Of a DNA stretch of 64,000 nucleotides, positions 50,665 to 58,446 are shown one piece after another; within the stretch, counting starts at the first letter, position 1, and each line of letters starts with the position of its first letter. The translations under genes were made by a program, and so were the position numbers. The stretch is from an uncultured Clostridia bacterium (GTDB lineage: Bacteria; Bacillota; Clostridia; Christensenellales; Pumilibacteraceae): the NCBI GenBank assembly GCA_947175195.1, contig CAMWLQ010000001.1, forward strand, positions 1 through 64,000, read 5' to 3'. The notes beneath the pieces are model-generated. The model was not told the DNA's origin. It saw only the letters and a list, made by a program, of their open reading frames with translations, and searched no databases.

Positions 50665-52143
50665 TTACATCCCCCTATTTTTCACACGTCCCTTCCTACG
50701 TATCAACCGCTCTTTATCTAATTGTATTTCGGTCTTCACCTCGTCGCGCCGCGGCGGTATCGGTCGGCTCATCAGGTAGTACCTGAGCTCGTCCAGGCAG
50801 TGGTCGTCGGTCTTGACGGGACGGTCGCCGTTTCCCCAGCGATAGCTTTTTAGCTCGCGTATCAGGTTGACGCAGCTGTCGAATATGAATATGCGCGGTT
50901 TGCCGTCCGTCATCAGGTACTGCTTTACGCGGTTTATGCCGCTGAACAAATCCTTGTCTACGCGCGTGTCGACAAGTATGCCGTTGTCGCAAAACAGTTC
51001 GGCAACCGACTTGTCGGCGTTGAGCGTGTGCTGACTTGCCGCGCTGTCTATAAGCGCCTCTATCCTGCCCTCGCGGTCGGTGCGCCAGCCGAGCTCTTTG
51101 CTCTTTTGCTTGATAGCCCGCGCGTGGTAGTCCACCGACCGTCCCGCCTCGAAGTGCTCCGCCACAACGTACACGTTGCCGTCGTAGTCCACCGCGTACC
51201 AGTGGCAGGACAGCGGATTGTTAAGCCCCGGGTCTATGGACAGCCTGTCCTGCCAGTCGGCGGAGATATGCGTTGTAGACGGAATAACGTGCACGCGCTC
51301 GTCAAACTCGGTGTACACCGCGCCCTTAGCGTCCACAAACCGCCCAAACCGCCGCACGTCCCGCTCGGCGTCCGTCATAGCCGCGGACACGCGCTCCACC
51401 TCTTTTTCATCAAGGTACGGATTGTCCGCCCATTCCATAAAGATATGCCACACCTCGGGGTCGTTTTGGCTGTTCAGGTAAATGCGCTTGTACACAAAGG
51501 TCAAGCCGAGCAGCGGCGTCATTGTGCCGAACAGCAAGCCCTTTTTATCCACCACGCGCATTGCGCACTCGTCGTAAATATCCTCGGGCGGCTCCTCGTC
51601 AAACCACACGTAATCGAGCGACGCGCCCGCAAACTTATCCCGCCCCGCCTCGCATGTTTTAAACCCGATAGTGCTGATTGTGCCGAATACGTTCTTTACC
51701 GATATGTAGTCTATAACGCCGCCCGACGGGTTTTGGCTTTTGCCGCTTTCCATTACTATATCGGCGATCCAGTCGGGATTGAGATAGTGCAAAATCTTTT
51801 TTTGCGCCACCTCGCGCTGCACCCGTCGAGACAGCGACACCACCCAACCGTCGGTGCGTTTGTTTTGCCTGTACGGATGAATACCGCGCGCCAGCCACAC
51901 CGTTTCCACCGCGCCGCACTCGGTCTTGCCCGTGCGGTTGCCGCCGAACACCCAGCGGTTACGCTTAGCGCAGCGGTGAAACTCCATTTGCTTTAAATGC
52001 ACTTTGTCGGTGTTGTACCGCGCGAGCGCGTTATTGTCGTACCGCCGCTTTTGTTCGCGCTCTATTCGCAAAATGCTTTCTATGATATTACGCAATCTTC
52101 TTCTCCCAAAACCCTTTCGTTTTCGCCAAAACAACCCAATCAT
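50665..52143 (-). CDS. Phage terminase large subunit
   Basis: A 492-residue DNA-packaging motor. ATPase: Walker A GGNRTGKT (67-74), Walker B YVWFDEEPPE (about 178-187), and a coupling motif around GTMTPLLG. Nuclease: SIDPGLNNP, a middle acidic residue, and DDHCLDELRYYL near the end, as in RNase H-like terminase nucleases. Both halves look intact. The start is uncertain; the ATG at 52143 lacks a ribosome binding site, and a TTG some 16 codons in has GGGAGAAGAAGA upstream. It is divergent from the SH3 gene by 33 bp. Confidence 0.93.
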   Translation of the reverse strand: MIGLFWRKRKGFGRRRLRNIIESILRIEREQKRRYDNNALARYNTDKVHLKQMEFHRCAKRNRWVFGGNRTGKTECGAVETVWLARGIHPYRQNKRTDGWVVSLSRRVQREVAQKKILHYLNPDWIADIVMESGKSQNPSGGVIDYISVKNVFGTISTIGFKTCEAGRDKFAGASLDYVWFDEEPPEDIYDECAMRVVDKKGLLFGTMTPLLGLTFVYKRIYLNSQNDPEVWHIFMEWADNPYLDEKEVERVSAAMTDAERDVRRFGRFVDAKGAVYTEFDERVHVIPSTTHISADWQDRLSIDPGLNNPLSCHWYAVDYDGNVYVVAEHFEAGRSVDYHARAIKQKSKELGWRTDREGRIEALIDSAASQHTLNADKSVAELFCDNGILVDTRVDKDLFSGINRVKQYLMTDGKPRIFIFDSCVNLIRELKSYRWGNGDRPVKTDDHCLDELRYYLMSRPIPPRRDEVKTEIQLDKERLIRRKGRVKNRGM

Positions 52144-52176
52144 CTACATGCGGCGCGTTATATAATACAATGACTT

Positions 52177-52821
52177 ATGATAGTGTATTCGGTCATTGCG
52201 GCGCTGACTTTCTTTTTTATGCCGTCGCAAACAATGCTGTACGATTCGGCCATGCAAGAGGTGGTAAACCTGCCCGCAGGCTATTTTGTGTTGCAAAGCG
52301 ATACCGACGCGCCCGACGGGTATATACGGGTGACTTACGCCGACCTCGAAGGGTACGTAAAATCGGACGACGTGCAAGCGGTGGACTACACACCCGTCAC
52401 CAAATACGAGCTTACCGCAACGTTTACGTGCGACAACGACGGGCAACCGGTAAGGCTGCGCGTCGCGCCCAAAAAGTCGGCGGAGGTGCTGGACGTACTT
52501 GACAGCACCGCAAAAGGCAGACTGTACGGCGCCGTCACCGGCGAGGCGCTCATCAAGGACGCGGGCACGGACTGGTACTACGTCAGCGCAAACGGCAAGC
52601 GCGGGTACGTTTACTACGCGCACGTCAAAGCGGACGACATACCGCCCAATATAATCGAAAAGGAAGAGCCGCCTATCGATGTTCCCACAAACACCGAGCC
52701 GAAAGTGACCGACTCCGATCAGGGCATGCCCACCACCGCCGCAATAATATTTATCGTCGCGCTGTGCATCCCCGTCCCGTTCATAATGTACTACCTATTC
52801 AAAAAACCGAAGGACAATTAG
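52177..52821 (+). CDS. SH3-domain protein with signal segment and C-terminal membrane anchor
   Basis: A 214-residue protein on the opposite strand to the rest of the island. Residues 1-17 are a short hydrophobic signal. Two SH3b-like stretches follow (about 33-68 and 77-150, the second with RLRVAPKKSAEVL and DWYYVSANGKRGYVYYAHV). An acidic/Pro linker leads to one C-terminal membrane helix (about 185-208) and KKPKDN. SH3b domains bind peptidoglycan, so it should face the wall. It has no Shine-Dalgarno; TATAAT at 52161-52166 puts the transcript start within a few bases of the ATG. It ends overlapping the neighbouring minus-strand gene by 4 bp. Confidence 0.8.
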   Translation: MIVYSVIAALTFFFMPSQTMLYDSAMQEVVNLPAGYFVLQSDTDAPDGYIRVTYADLEGYVKSDDVQAVDYTPVTKYELTATFTCDNDGQPVRLRVAPKKSAEVLDVLDSTAKGRLYGAVTGEALIKDAGTDWYYVSANGKRGYVYYAHVKADDIPPNIIEKEEPPIDVPTNTEPKVTDSDQGMPTTAAIIFIVALCIPVPFIMYYLFKKPKDN

Positions 52822-53246
52822 TTTGGCGCAATGCAAAACGACATCGCAGTGCCGCCTATCACCTTTTTTATTCGTCCCTTGTTTTTAATCAGCTTGAATA
52901 AATAAGAAAACTCCTTGTCCGCGCGCTCGGCGGTGTAACCCGCAAGCTCTATTTGCTTTTCGGCGGTTGCGTACAAATCGCAGTTAATGCCAGAAAACGC
53001 GCACGCCCGCAAAAGCTCGAACTTTTCGCCCAGCCCGCGCTCGATAAACCCGTACAGCACTTTTAGATTGCAAAGATCGATTCGCCTGTTATCCAACTCG
53101 ATAAGCTTTTTTACCACCTTGTCCGCAGGCGAGGTCATATCCGCTATTACACTCTCCTGCTCCTTTTCTATTTTATCCTGTAATCCGTATAATAACGGAT
53201 TGATTAAAATTATCGCCCGTACAACTCTACGCCCGACATTCGACAT
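52818..53246 (-). CDS. Phage-type small protein, possible late regulator
   Basis: A 142-residue soluble helical protein. The ATG at 53246 follows GGAG by 10 nt; an ATG at 53267 has no site. The segment KKLIELDNRRIDLCNLKVLYGFIERGLGEKF resembles the N-terminal helices of small regulators encoded just upstream of terminase in clostridial prophages, but the usual C-terminal helix-turn-helix is not clear. It lies at the upstream end of the island behind a weak promoter-like TTGTTG-N18-TATAGT. Confidence in the role is low. Confidence 0.55.
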   Translation of the reverse strand: MSNVGRRVVRAIILINPLLYGLQDKIEKEQESVIADMTSPADKVVKKLIELDNRRIDLCNLKVLYGFIERGLGEKFELLRACAFSGINCDLYATAEKQIELAGYTAERADKEFSYLFKLIKNKGRIKKVIGGTAMSFCIAPN

Positions 53247-53348
53247 TTTTCTATTTCTCCTCTTCATTTTTTCAAGCGCAGTCTAACACGGGATTACTGA
53301 CATATGTATGTCCCCAATTCACTATACGAAAATTATTTGTAACACAAC

Positions 53349-53373
53349 AAAAAAGCGCCTTTCGGCGCTTTTT
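53349..53373. terminator. Terminator after the tRNA-like element
   Basis: AAAAAAGCGCC-TTTC-GGCGCTTTTT, symmetrical. On the minus strand it ends the degV transcript including the tRNA-like region. Confidence 0.8.
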
Positions 53374-53433
53374 GCGGAATACTGCGGATAACAAATATCT
53401 TGATTTTTCTTAACTCAGAGCTTACTCGCTTAA

Positions 53434-53511
53434 TGGCGCGGAATACGGGATTTGCACCCGCTTACGCATTCACAACCATGGCCACAGCAAATGCGCCGAT
53501 CTTTCTTCCGC
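53434..53511 (-). ncRNA. tRNA-like structured RNA in the 3' region of degV
   Basis: The minus strand reads GCGGAAG ... GCGGG-TGCAAAT-CCCGT-ATTCCGC-G-CCA over 78 nt. That is a 6-of-7 bp acceptor stem, a 5-bp T stem with a 7-nt T loop, one discriminator base and CCA, the exact geometry of a tRNA 3' half and similar to tRNA-Gly ends. The middle does not make normal D and anticodon arms; instead CGCATT pairs with AATGCG. A further 8-bp hairpin (53515-53535) and a CTTAA/TTAAG closing pair surround it. It could be a decayed tRNA gene, an old attachment site or an unknown RNA. The rest of the gap 53268-53550 holds only a terminator and weak promoter. Confidence 0.4.
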
Positions 53512-53550
53512 ATAAGAAGGTAAAACCATTACCTTCCGTTAAGCAATTTT

Positions 53551-54429
53551 TTACTGCTGTTCTTTACCCATAAAACATACCGCCACCATCCCCGGACCGG
53601 TATGTGCGCCGATAATGGGACTTAACATTCTCCTTCTTATTGTTACTTCCGGTTTTACGATTTTGACTAATTGTTCCAATTCATCAGCAATTTCTTTTGC
53701 ATCGGCATCGACTATGTATACTACGTCATTACGGTACAAATCAATATAATATATTTCAAACTGCTTACAAAGCTCCAATACTGCGGACGCGTTGCCGCGC
53801 TTTTTATTTGTAGTAGTCAATTTGCCGTATCGATCGATTCGCAGAATGGGACGTATATTTAACATCGTGCCGAACACTGCTGTTCCTGCGCCGATTCTGC
53901 CGCCGCGTTTTAAGTACATTAAATCCTGCACTAAGAACCTACACTGCACGTACTTTCTTTCTTCCATAAGATCGTTATAGCTTTCTTCAATGCTCATGCC
54001 GCTTTCTCTGTTGCGGAAAGCGCGTTCGCACAAAACGCCCATTCCGCCAGTAGCCGAAAGAGTATCGACGACGTACAAATCAACATCGGGATACTTTTCT
54101 TTTAGCGTTTTCTTTGCAGCGCAAGCCGATTCAAAAGTAGTAGACAGTCCGCTCGACAACGAAAGATATAAGATGGAATTGCCCTCTTTCATATACTTAT
54201 CGAAAAATTGTTCGTACATAAACGGGCTGATTTGAGTTGTTTTTGTGAGCGCTCCGCCGCGTTGTCCGTCATAAAACTCTTTCAAAACCGAATCGTCTTC
54301 AATGCTCTCGCAAAGCCGCATATCGTCCTTGAACGAGTATTCCATCGGAATAAATAGCAGTTCGTTTTCTTGCGCCGTATTTTTATCGACGTCACCGGAT
54401 ACGTCCATACAAATTAAGTAGTTTTTCAT
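53551..54429 (-). CDS. DegV family fatty-acid-binding protein
   Basis: A 292-residue DegV/EDD-fold protein. The ATG at 54429 has AAGGAGATAAAA upstream; the longer reading from 54471 is rejected. Family landmarks are TKTTQISPF, LYLSLSSGLSTTFESA with the fatty-acid carboxylate-binding serines, KRGGRIGAG, LNIRPILRI and the C-terminal IGAHTGPGMVAVC. In Gram-positives this family (FakB-like) presents fatty acids to a kinase for phospholipid synthesis; no fakA is nearby. It follows the DUF2238-like membrane gene by 19 bp. Confidence 0.94.
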   Translation of the reverse strand: MKNYLICMDVSGDVDKNTAQENELLFIPMEYSFKDDMRLCESIEDDSVLKEFYDGQRGGALTKTTQISPFMYEQFFDKYMKEGNSILYLSLSSGLSTTFESACAAKKTLKEKYPDVDLYVVDTLSATGGMGVLCERAFRNRESGMSIEESYNDLMEERKYVQCRFLVQDLMYLKRGGRIGAGTAVFGTMLNIRPILRIDRYGKLTTTNKKRGNASAVLELCKQFEIYYIDLYRNDVVYIVDADAKEIADELEQLVKIVKPEVTIRRRMLSPIIGAHTGPGMVAVCFMGKEQQ

Positions 54430-54448
54430 TTTTATCTCCTTATGTGTT

Positions 54449-55120
54449 CTATTGTTGCCGAGCAACCGCAACGTCCTCGACGTCTATTACCTGCCGATGT
54501 TTAGTTGTTTTAACTCGTACTTTGTTCCATTCTGTGATAGCTGCGTATAGTCCGCCCAATATACCGCCCGCACAATCGCAAATCAAATCAAGCATAGTAT
54601 CCAGCAGCACCTCGTGCCCGACAAACCCCATCCAACTTTGCGAATTTTGCTCGAACAACATGTCGAATGCGAATTCCCATATTTCCCACAAGCCGCCTAT
54701 CATCATTGTTATCGAAAACACAACAATAAACGTCCACACCGGACTTAACTTGCGCTTGTTGCCTGCCGAGAAAAGGTCGTATGCGAGTATCGCTATAAGA
54801 ATGCCGCTTGCGAAATGCACTATTTTATCAAAGACCAAGCTTATCTTATACACCTCCCACAGCGTACCGGCCAAAACGCCCATAATGAGAAATACATCGT
54901 ATGCTATCACAAGCGATAGACTGAAATTGATTTTAAATATACGGTTTATTATCACGGGCACCCATACTGCCAAAAAGAACAACGCTATCATAAGAAACGC
55001 GAACGCCTTGGTCATAAAAAACGGCGTAACGCCCATGACCATAAGCACTATGTAAACAGCGGCGTTTATCACGCCAATGAACGTAAAAGCGATAGAAGTG
55101 TTCAAAATTTTTTTGTTCAT
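54449..55120 (-). CDS. DUF2238/YjdF-like integral membrane protein
   Basis: A 223-residue protein with about six hydrophobic helices. Conserved segments VFDKIVHFASGILIAILAYDL and DTMLDLICDCAGGILGGLYA match the YjdF/DUF2238 group, whose function is unknown. GGAGGTTTGT precedes the ATG. It is followed 19 bp later by degV, suggesting a shared transcript and perhaps a membrane-lipid link; that link is inference. Confidence 0.85.
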   Translation of the reverse strand: MNKKILNTSIAFTFIGVINAAVYIVLMVMGVTPFFMTKAFAFLMIALFFLAVWVPVIINRIFKINFSLSLVIAYDVFLIMGVLAGTLWEVYKISLVFDKIVHFASGILIAILAYDLFSAGNKRKLSPVWTFIVVFSITMMIGGLWEIWEFAFDMLFEQNSQSWMGFVGHEVLLDTMLDLICDCAGGILGGLYAAITEWNKVRVKTTKHRQVIDVEDVAVARQQ

Positions 55121-55192
55121 ACAAACCTCCGCGTAATATTGTTTGCTATACCGTAAGCATAAAGCATAAATGTGAAGTGAATTTTAAATAAC

Positions 55193-55227
55193 AAAAAAAC
55201 ACGCGGGAATTTTTCTGCGTGTTTTTT
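55193..55227. terminator. Terminator after the histidine kinase gene
   Basis: AAAAAAACACGC and GCGTGTTTTTT with a 12-nt loop, 20 bp past the kinase stop. Confidence 0.8.
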
Positions 55228-55247
55228 GTTCTTTGCCATTATTGTAT

Positions 55248-56267
55248 TTAGAGAGGGAGGCTGACCGTAAACGCCGTACCCTTGCCACGTTCGCTTTCAA
55301 ACGAAATTCGCCCGCCGAGCTTTTCCACAATGGATTTGACAAGCGGCAGTCCCAGTCCGCTACCCTCCTTGTTATGGGATTTGTCACCCGTAAAGAACGG
55401 ATCGAATATTTTGTCTTTGTCCTCGTCGGCAATACCCAGTCCGTTATCCTCTATTACGAACACAAAGGTATTGCCCTGTTTTTTCAAATCTATTTTGATT
55501 GTGCCGTTATTGTCGGTAAACTTTATCGCGTTGCTTATTAAATTTTGCCACACGCGGAATAACAGGTTTTCATTGCTTGTTATTACAAATTCTTCCAGTT
55601 CGGGCTCTATGGTTATATTCTTTTCAGTCCATTTTAATTGAGATGATAACAGTGCGGAGCGTATTTGTGCGGCAGGGCTAAACTTGTCGTCTTTTGCAAT
55701 GATCGTCGTGCTATCCATACGCGACAGCTCCAAAACGTTGCTCGAAAGCGCCGCAAGCCTATCCGACTCGGCGATTATTACGTTCATATACTCTTCCAAG
55801 CCGGCTTTGTCGTCCGAGCATTGCGCGGCTTCCGCATAGCCGCGAATAACGCTTATAGGCGTCTTAAACTCATGCGAAACGTTGCGCGTAAAACTTTTGC
55901 TCAGCATAACGTTTGCTTTGAGTTCAGCGGTCATTTTGTTGATACTATCCGCGAGTACTGCCAGTTCGTCATACCCTTTTACGTTTACCGTTATATCGTA
56001 ATTTCCATTTGCAACTTCGGTTACGGTTTTGCTCAACTTATGAATACGTTTCGTGAAAAAAGTGTTGATAAGAACGAAAAACACAATAAGCCCGAAAACC
56101 ATGCTCAAACCGTTGCCGAGATACATTGCCGCCGACAATACTCTTTTATCGTACCCACGGCAAAAAAGCCACGTCATAAAAGAAATAAGCATGGCCATTC
56201 CCAGCATAATGACAACCAATAATCCAATCAATTCAATGGCTAATATATTTTTTCGCCCTTTCTTCAT
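55248..56267 (-). CDS. Sensor histidine kinase (HAMP-HisKA-HATPase)
   Basis: A 339-residue two-component sensor. Two membrane helices (about 8-32 and 48-70) have only a short extracellular loop between them, typical of intramembrane-sensing or partner-sensing kinases. HAMP about 70-122, HisKA with the phospho-histidine in RNVSHEFKTPISVIRGYAE, then N-box NLISNAIKF, G1 EDNGLGI, F-box DPFFTG and G2 GSGLGLPLVKSI. Its start overlaps the response regulator's stop by 4 bp, so translation is coupled. The signal is unknown; cell-envelope stress is plausible for this architecture. Confidence 0.95.
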   Translation of the reverse strand: MKKGRKNILAIELIGLLVVIMLGMAMLISFMTWLFCRGYDKRVLSAAMYLGNGLSMVFGLIVFFVLINTFFTKRIHKLSKTVTEVANGNYDITVNVKGYDELAVLADSINKMTAELKANVMLSKSFTRNVSHEFKTPISVIRGYAEAAQCSDDKAGLEEYMNVIIAESDRLAALSSNVLELSRMDSTTIIAKDDKFSPAAQIRSALLSSQLKWTEKNITIEPELEEFVITSNENLLFRVWQNLISNAIKFTDNNGTIKIDLKKQGNTFVFVIEDNGLGIADEDKDKIFDPFFTGDKSHNKEGSGLGLPLVKSIVEKLGGRISFESERGKGTAFTVSLPL

Positions 56268-56932
56268 AGTAACACCGCCTTGTATCCAAGCCCTCTTATC
56301 GTAACTATATTAAAGTCAACGCTATCAACCTTACTTCGCAACCACTTGATATGCGTATCGACTGTTCTATCGGCGCTTTCGCTGTCGTATCCCCAAATAT
56401 CGTTGAGTAGCTGTTCGCGCGAAAATATTATGTTCGGGGAAGACAACAGCTTAAACAACAGCAAAAATTCTTTTTTGGTAAGCTCTATCGGCTTGCCGTC
56501 TACAAAAACCGTGTTTGTTTGGTAATTCAACTCCGTGTGCGGCAGTACGATTTTATTCTCATATACCGCGCCGTACCTACGTAGCAAGGCTTTTACTCTT
56601 AACAATAGCTCTTTCAAAGCAAACGGCTTTGTAAGGTAATCGTCGGCGCCCGAGGTAAAACCCTTTTCCTTGTCGTCCAGCGTTTCGAGCGCGGTCAGCA
56701 TAAGTATTGGCACGTCGGGTTTAAGTGCGCGCACCTTGGCGGCAAGCTCGTTCCCGTCCATTATCGGCATCATAACGTCGGTAACCACCAAATCGATTTT
56801 GTCATTACCAAGCTCATCGTAAGCCGCGCGACCGTTTTCGACAGCAACGACGGAGAAACCCTCTTTTTTGAAAGTAGCGGCTAAGATTTTCCTTAAATTG
56901 TTATCGTCCTCGGCGATTAAGACCTTAAACAT
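56264..56932 (-). CDS. OmpR-family response regulator
   Basis: A 222-residue DNA-binding regulator. Receiver domain: acidic pair EDD at the N-terminus, phospho-acceptor in VVTDVMMPIMDG, and Lys in TKPFALKELL. The C-terminal winged helix ends with ADRTVDTHIKWLRSKV and TIRGLGYKAVL. The ATG at 56932 has GAGG 6 nt upstream. It has a perfect promoter (56957-56985) and is the first gene of the pair with the histidine kinase. Confidence 0.95.
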   Translation of the reverse strand: MFKVLIAEDDNNLRKILAATFKKEGFSVVAVENGRAAYDELGNDKIDLVVTDVMMPIMDGNELAAKVRALKPDVPILMLTALETLDDKEKGFTSGADDYLTKPFALKELLLRVKALLRRYGAVYENKIVLPHTELNYQTNTVFVDGKPIELTKKEFLLLFKLLSSPNIIFSREQLLNDIWGYDSESADRTVDTHIKWLRSKVDSVDFNIVTIRGLGYKAVLL

Positions 56933-56956
56933 ATCCAACCTCGCAAGCGTATAATT

Positions 56957-56985
56957 ATTATACTAAAACCTCGTATACTTGTCAA
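56957..56985 (-). promoter_or_regulatory. Perfect consensus promoter of the two-component operon
   Basis: On the minus strand TTGACA (56985-56980), 17 nt, TATAAT (56962-56957). Confidence 0.85.
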
Positions 56986-57063
56986 ATTCGGCTTGAATCC
57001 TCGCTTATATCGCCGATGATATCGCCCTTATGTGAATTGAATATGAAGTTTATCGTTAATTGA

Positions 57064-57099
57064 CAAAAAAAGAACCCGATAACTATCGAGTTCTTTTTT
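57064..57099. terminator. Terminator after the alpha/beta hydrolase gene
   Basis: AAAAAAAGAAC-CCGATA ... ATCG-AGTTCTTTTTT, just past the hydrolase stop on the minus strand. Confidence 0.75.
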
Positions 57100-57105
57100 A
57101 CATTC

Positions 57106-58170
57106 TTAATTGTTAAGCGGCGCCGTCGGCGGTTCAACAGGTTCCTCGGCAGGCGCCTCGGCAGTATTTTCAGCGGTAACATTTTCCTCGGGCGCAGGTT
57201 GCTCGTCAGGCATATACACAAGCTCACTGCCCTCTATGTGTTTGTCTATAAACTCGGTAAACGCCGCGATGTACTTTTCTTTATCTGTCGCGTACGCAAA
57301 CCCGTGTCCCGCACCCTCCACGGCTATAAAGCTCTTTTCGGGCGACGCACAGGATTCGTACAGCTTTTGACCGAGCTCGAACGGCACGAAGTCATCCGCC
57401 GTGCCGTGAAAGAACAGCGCAGGCGCTGTCATATTTTTGGCAAACTGCGTAATATCGGCGTCGTACAGCGAATAGCCGTGAACGAGCCTAACGCCTACGT
57501 TAAACAAATAAATGGCACACTTGGGCAGCTTAGCCGCTTTAAGGCACGCGATATATTCCTCATACTGCGAAGAAAACCCACAATCCTCAACCACGCATTT
57601 TACTTGCGGCGGCGGGGTCATACCCATATACGAAATGACGGTCGAGCCACCCATAGAAATTCCATACAACGCGATTTGCACGTTTTCGCCGTAATCGGCG
57701 ATTATGCGGTCTACCCAGCGCGAAAGGTCAAAGCGGTCTATCCACGCCATGCCGACTTTACCGCCCGAGCCCTTGTGTCCGCGCAAAGCGAGCATGTACA
57801 CATCGAATCCGCGGTCGTAAAGCATTTTGGCTTGAACTTGCGTCGAGCCGAGGGTTGCACCGTAGCCATGACACAGCACAGCAACACGCCCCGTAGACTC
57901 AGACTGGCGAATAATTCTCGCGCCCAGCTTAACACCGTCATATGCGGAAATGGTCGCCTGCGAAGTTGTTGCCGCAACGGTATCGAACCACGCCGAATCC
58001 ACGCCGAATTTGTCCGCAGAATAACCTTTTTTCCGTTTACTCCTTTCGAGAAACTCTTTTCGTCTACCTAAAATGAAGTGCACAAAAATAAGCGCTCCCG
58101 CCAAAAACGCAATCGCCACAAGCGCAATAAACGCCGCCACCGCGATCAATGCAATCATCCAACCTTGCAT
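57106..58170 (-). CDS. Membrane-anchored alpha/beta hydrolase
   Basis: A 354-residue serine hydrolase tethered by one N-terminal helix (about 5-33). Catalytic elements: oxyanion CHGYGAT, nucleophile elbow YGISMGGS, acid in FHGTADDFVPF, histidine in EGAGHGFAYA. It resembles the clostridial ABHD/YfhR-like cluster of unknown substrate. The last 45 residues are a Pro/Glu/Ala-rich disordered tail. GGAGGACTT precedes the ATG, and a TTGACA-N17-TAAAAT promoter lies upstream. It is probably oriented with the catalytic domain outside or at the membrane face; topology is not certain. Confidence 0.9.
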   Translation of the reverse strand: MQGWMIALIAVAAFIALVAIAFLAGALIFVHFILGRRKEFLERSKRKKGYSADKFGVDSAWFDTVAATTSQATISAYDGVKLGARIIRQSESTGRVAVLCHGYGATLGSTQVQAKMLYDRGFDVYMLALRGHKGSGGKVGMAWIDRFDLSRWVDRIIADYGENVQIALYGISMGGSTVISYMGMTPPPQVKCVVEDCGFSSQYEEYIACLKAAKLPKCAIYLFNVGVRLVHGYSLYDADITQFAKNMTAPALFFHGTADDFVPFELGQKLYESCASPEKSFIAVEGAGHGFAYATDKEKYIAAFTEFIDKHIEGSELVYMPDEQPAPEENVTAENTAEAPAEEPVEPPTAPLNN

Positions 58171-58207
58171 AAGTCCTCCGTAAAAACTCGGAATTTAATC
58201 TTAATTT

Positions 58208-58236
58208 ATTTTATCACAATCCCGCACCGCTGTCAA
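58208..58236 (-). promoter_or_regulatory. Promoter of the membrane-anchored hydrolase
   Basis: On the minus strand TTGACA (58236-58231), 17 nt ending in an extended TG, TAAAAT (58213-58208). Confidence 0.8.
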
Positions 58237-58250
58237 GCATAGTTATTTGC

Positions 58251-58280
58251 TTGACTAAATTCAACAAAATGTGATACACT
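58251..58280 (+). promoter_or_regulatory. Promoter of tRNA-Arg
   Basis: TTGACT (58251-58256), 18 nt with TG at 58272-58273, TACACT (58275-58280). The predicted start is about 10 nt before the tRNA. Confidence 0.6.
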
Positions 58281-58297
58281 TATAAAGCAAACAAAAT

Positions 58298-58374
58298 GTT
58301 CTCGTAGCTCAGTTGGATAGAGCGTCCGCCTCCTAAGCGGAAGGTCGCGCGTTCAAGTCGCGCCGGGAACGCCA
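58298..58374 (+). tRNA. tRNA-Arg (anticodon CCT)
   Basis: The acceptor GTTCTCG pairs with CGGGAAC; the discriminator is G and CCA is encoded. The anticodon loop CTCCTAA carries CCT, which reads AGG codons. The T loop TTCAAGT is normal. The gene has its own promoter and a strong terminator. Confidence 0.97.
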
Positions 58375-58376
58375 AA

Positions 58377-58406
58377 AACGGCAAGGTGCATTACCTTGCC
58401 GTTTTT
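58377..58406 (+). terminator. Terminator of tRNA-Arg
   Basis: AACGGCAAGGT-GCATT-ACCTTGCCGTT followed by TTT. Confidence 0.9.
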
Positions 58407-58446
58407 GCTTATTCTATATTATTTTACTTTGCAATCTTTTTACTAT

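Larger units (their letters stand above)
42301..53246 (-). mobile_element. Compact short-tailed (P22-like order) virus particle island
   Basis: Fourteen minus-strand genes, tightly packed or overlapping, plus one plus-strand gene. The structural run is terminase, portal, scaffold, capsid, a small protein, a gp4-sized connector, a 472-residue gp10-like hub and a coiled-coil gp26-like needle, then holins and a coiled-coil protein. There is no tape measure, sheath or tail tube, so the tail would be short. No integrase, excisionase, repressor, replication gene, tailspike or endolysin was found. No clear attachment-site duplication was found, though a tRNA-like sequence lies just to the right (53434-53511). 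No frame is broken. Boundaries are inferred from gene content. Confidence 0.75.
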
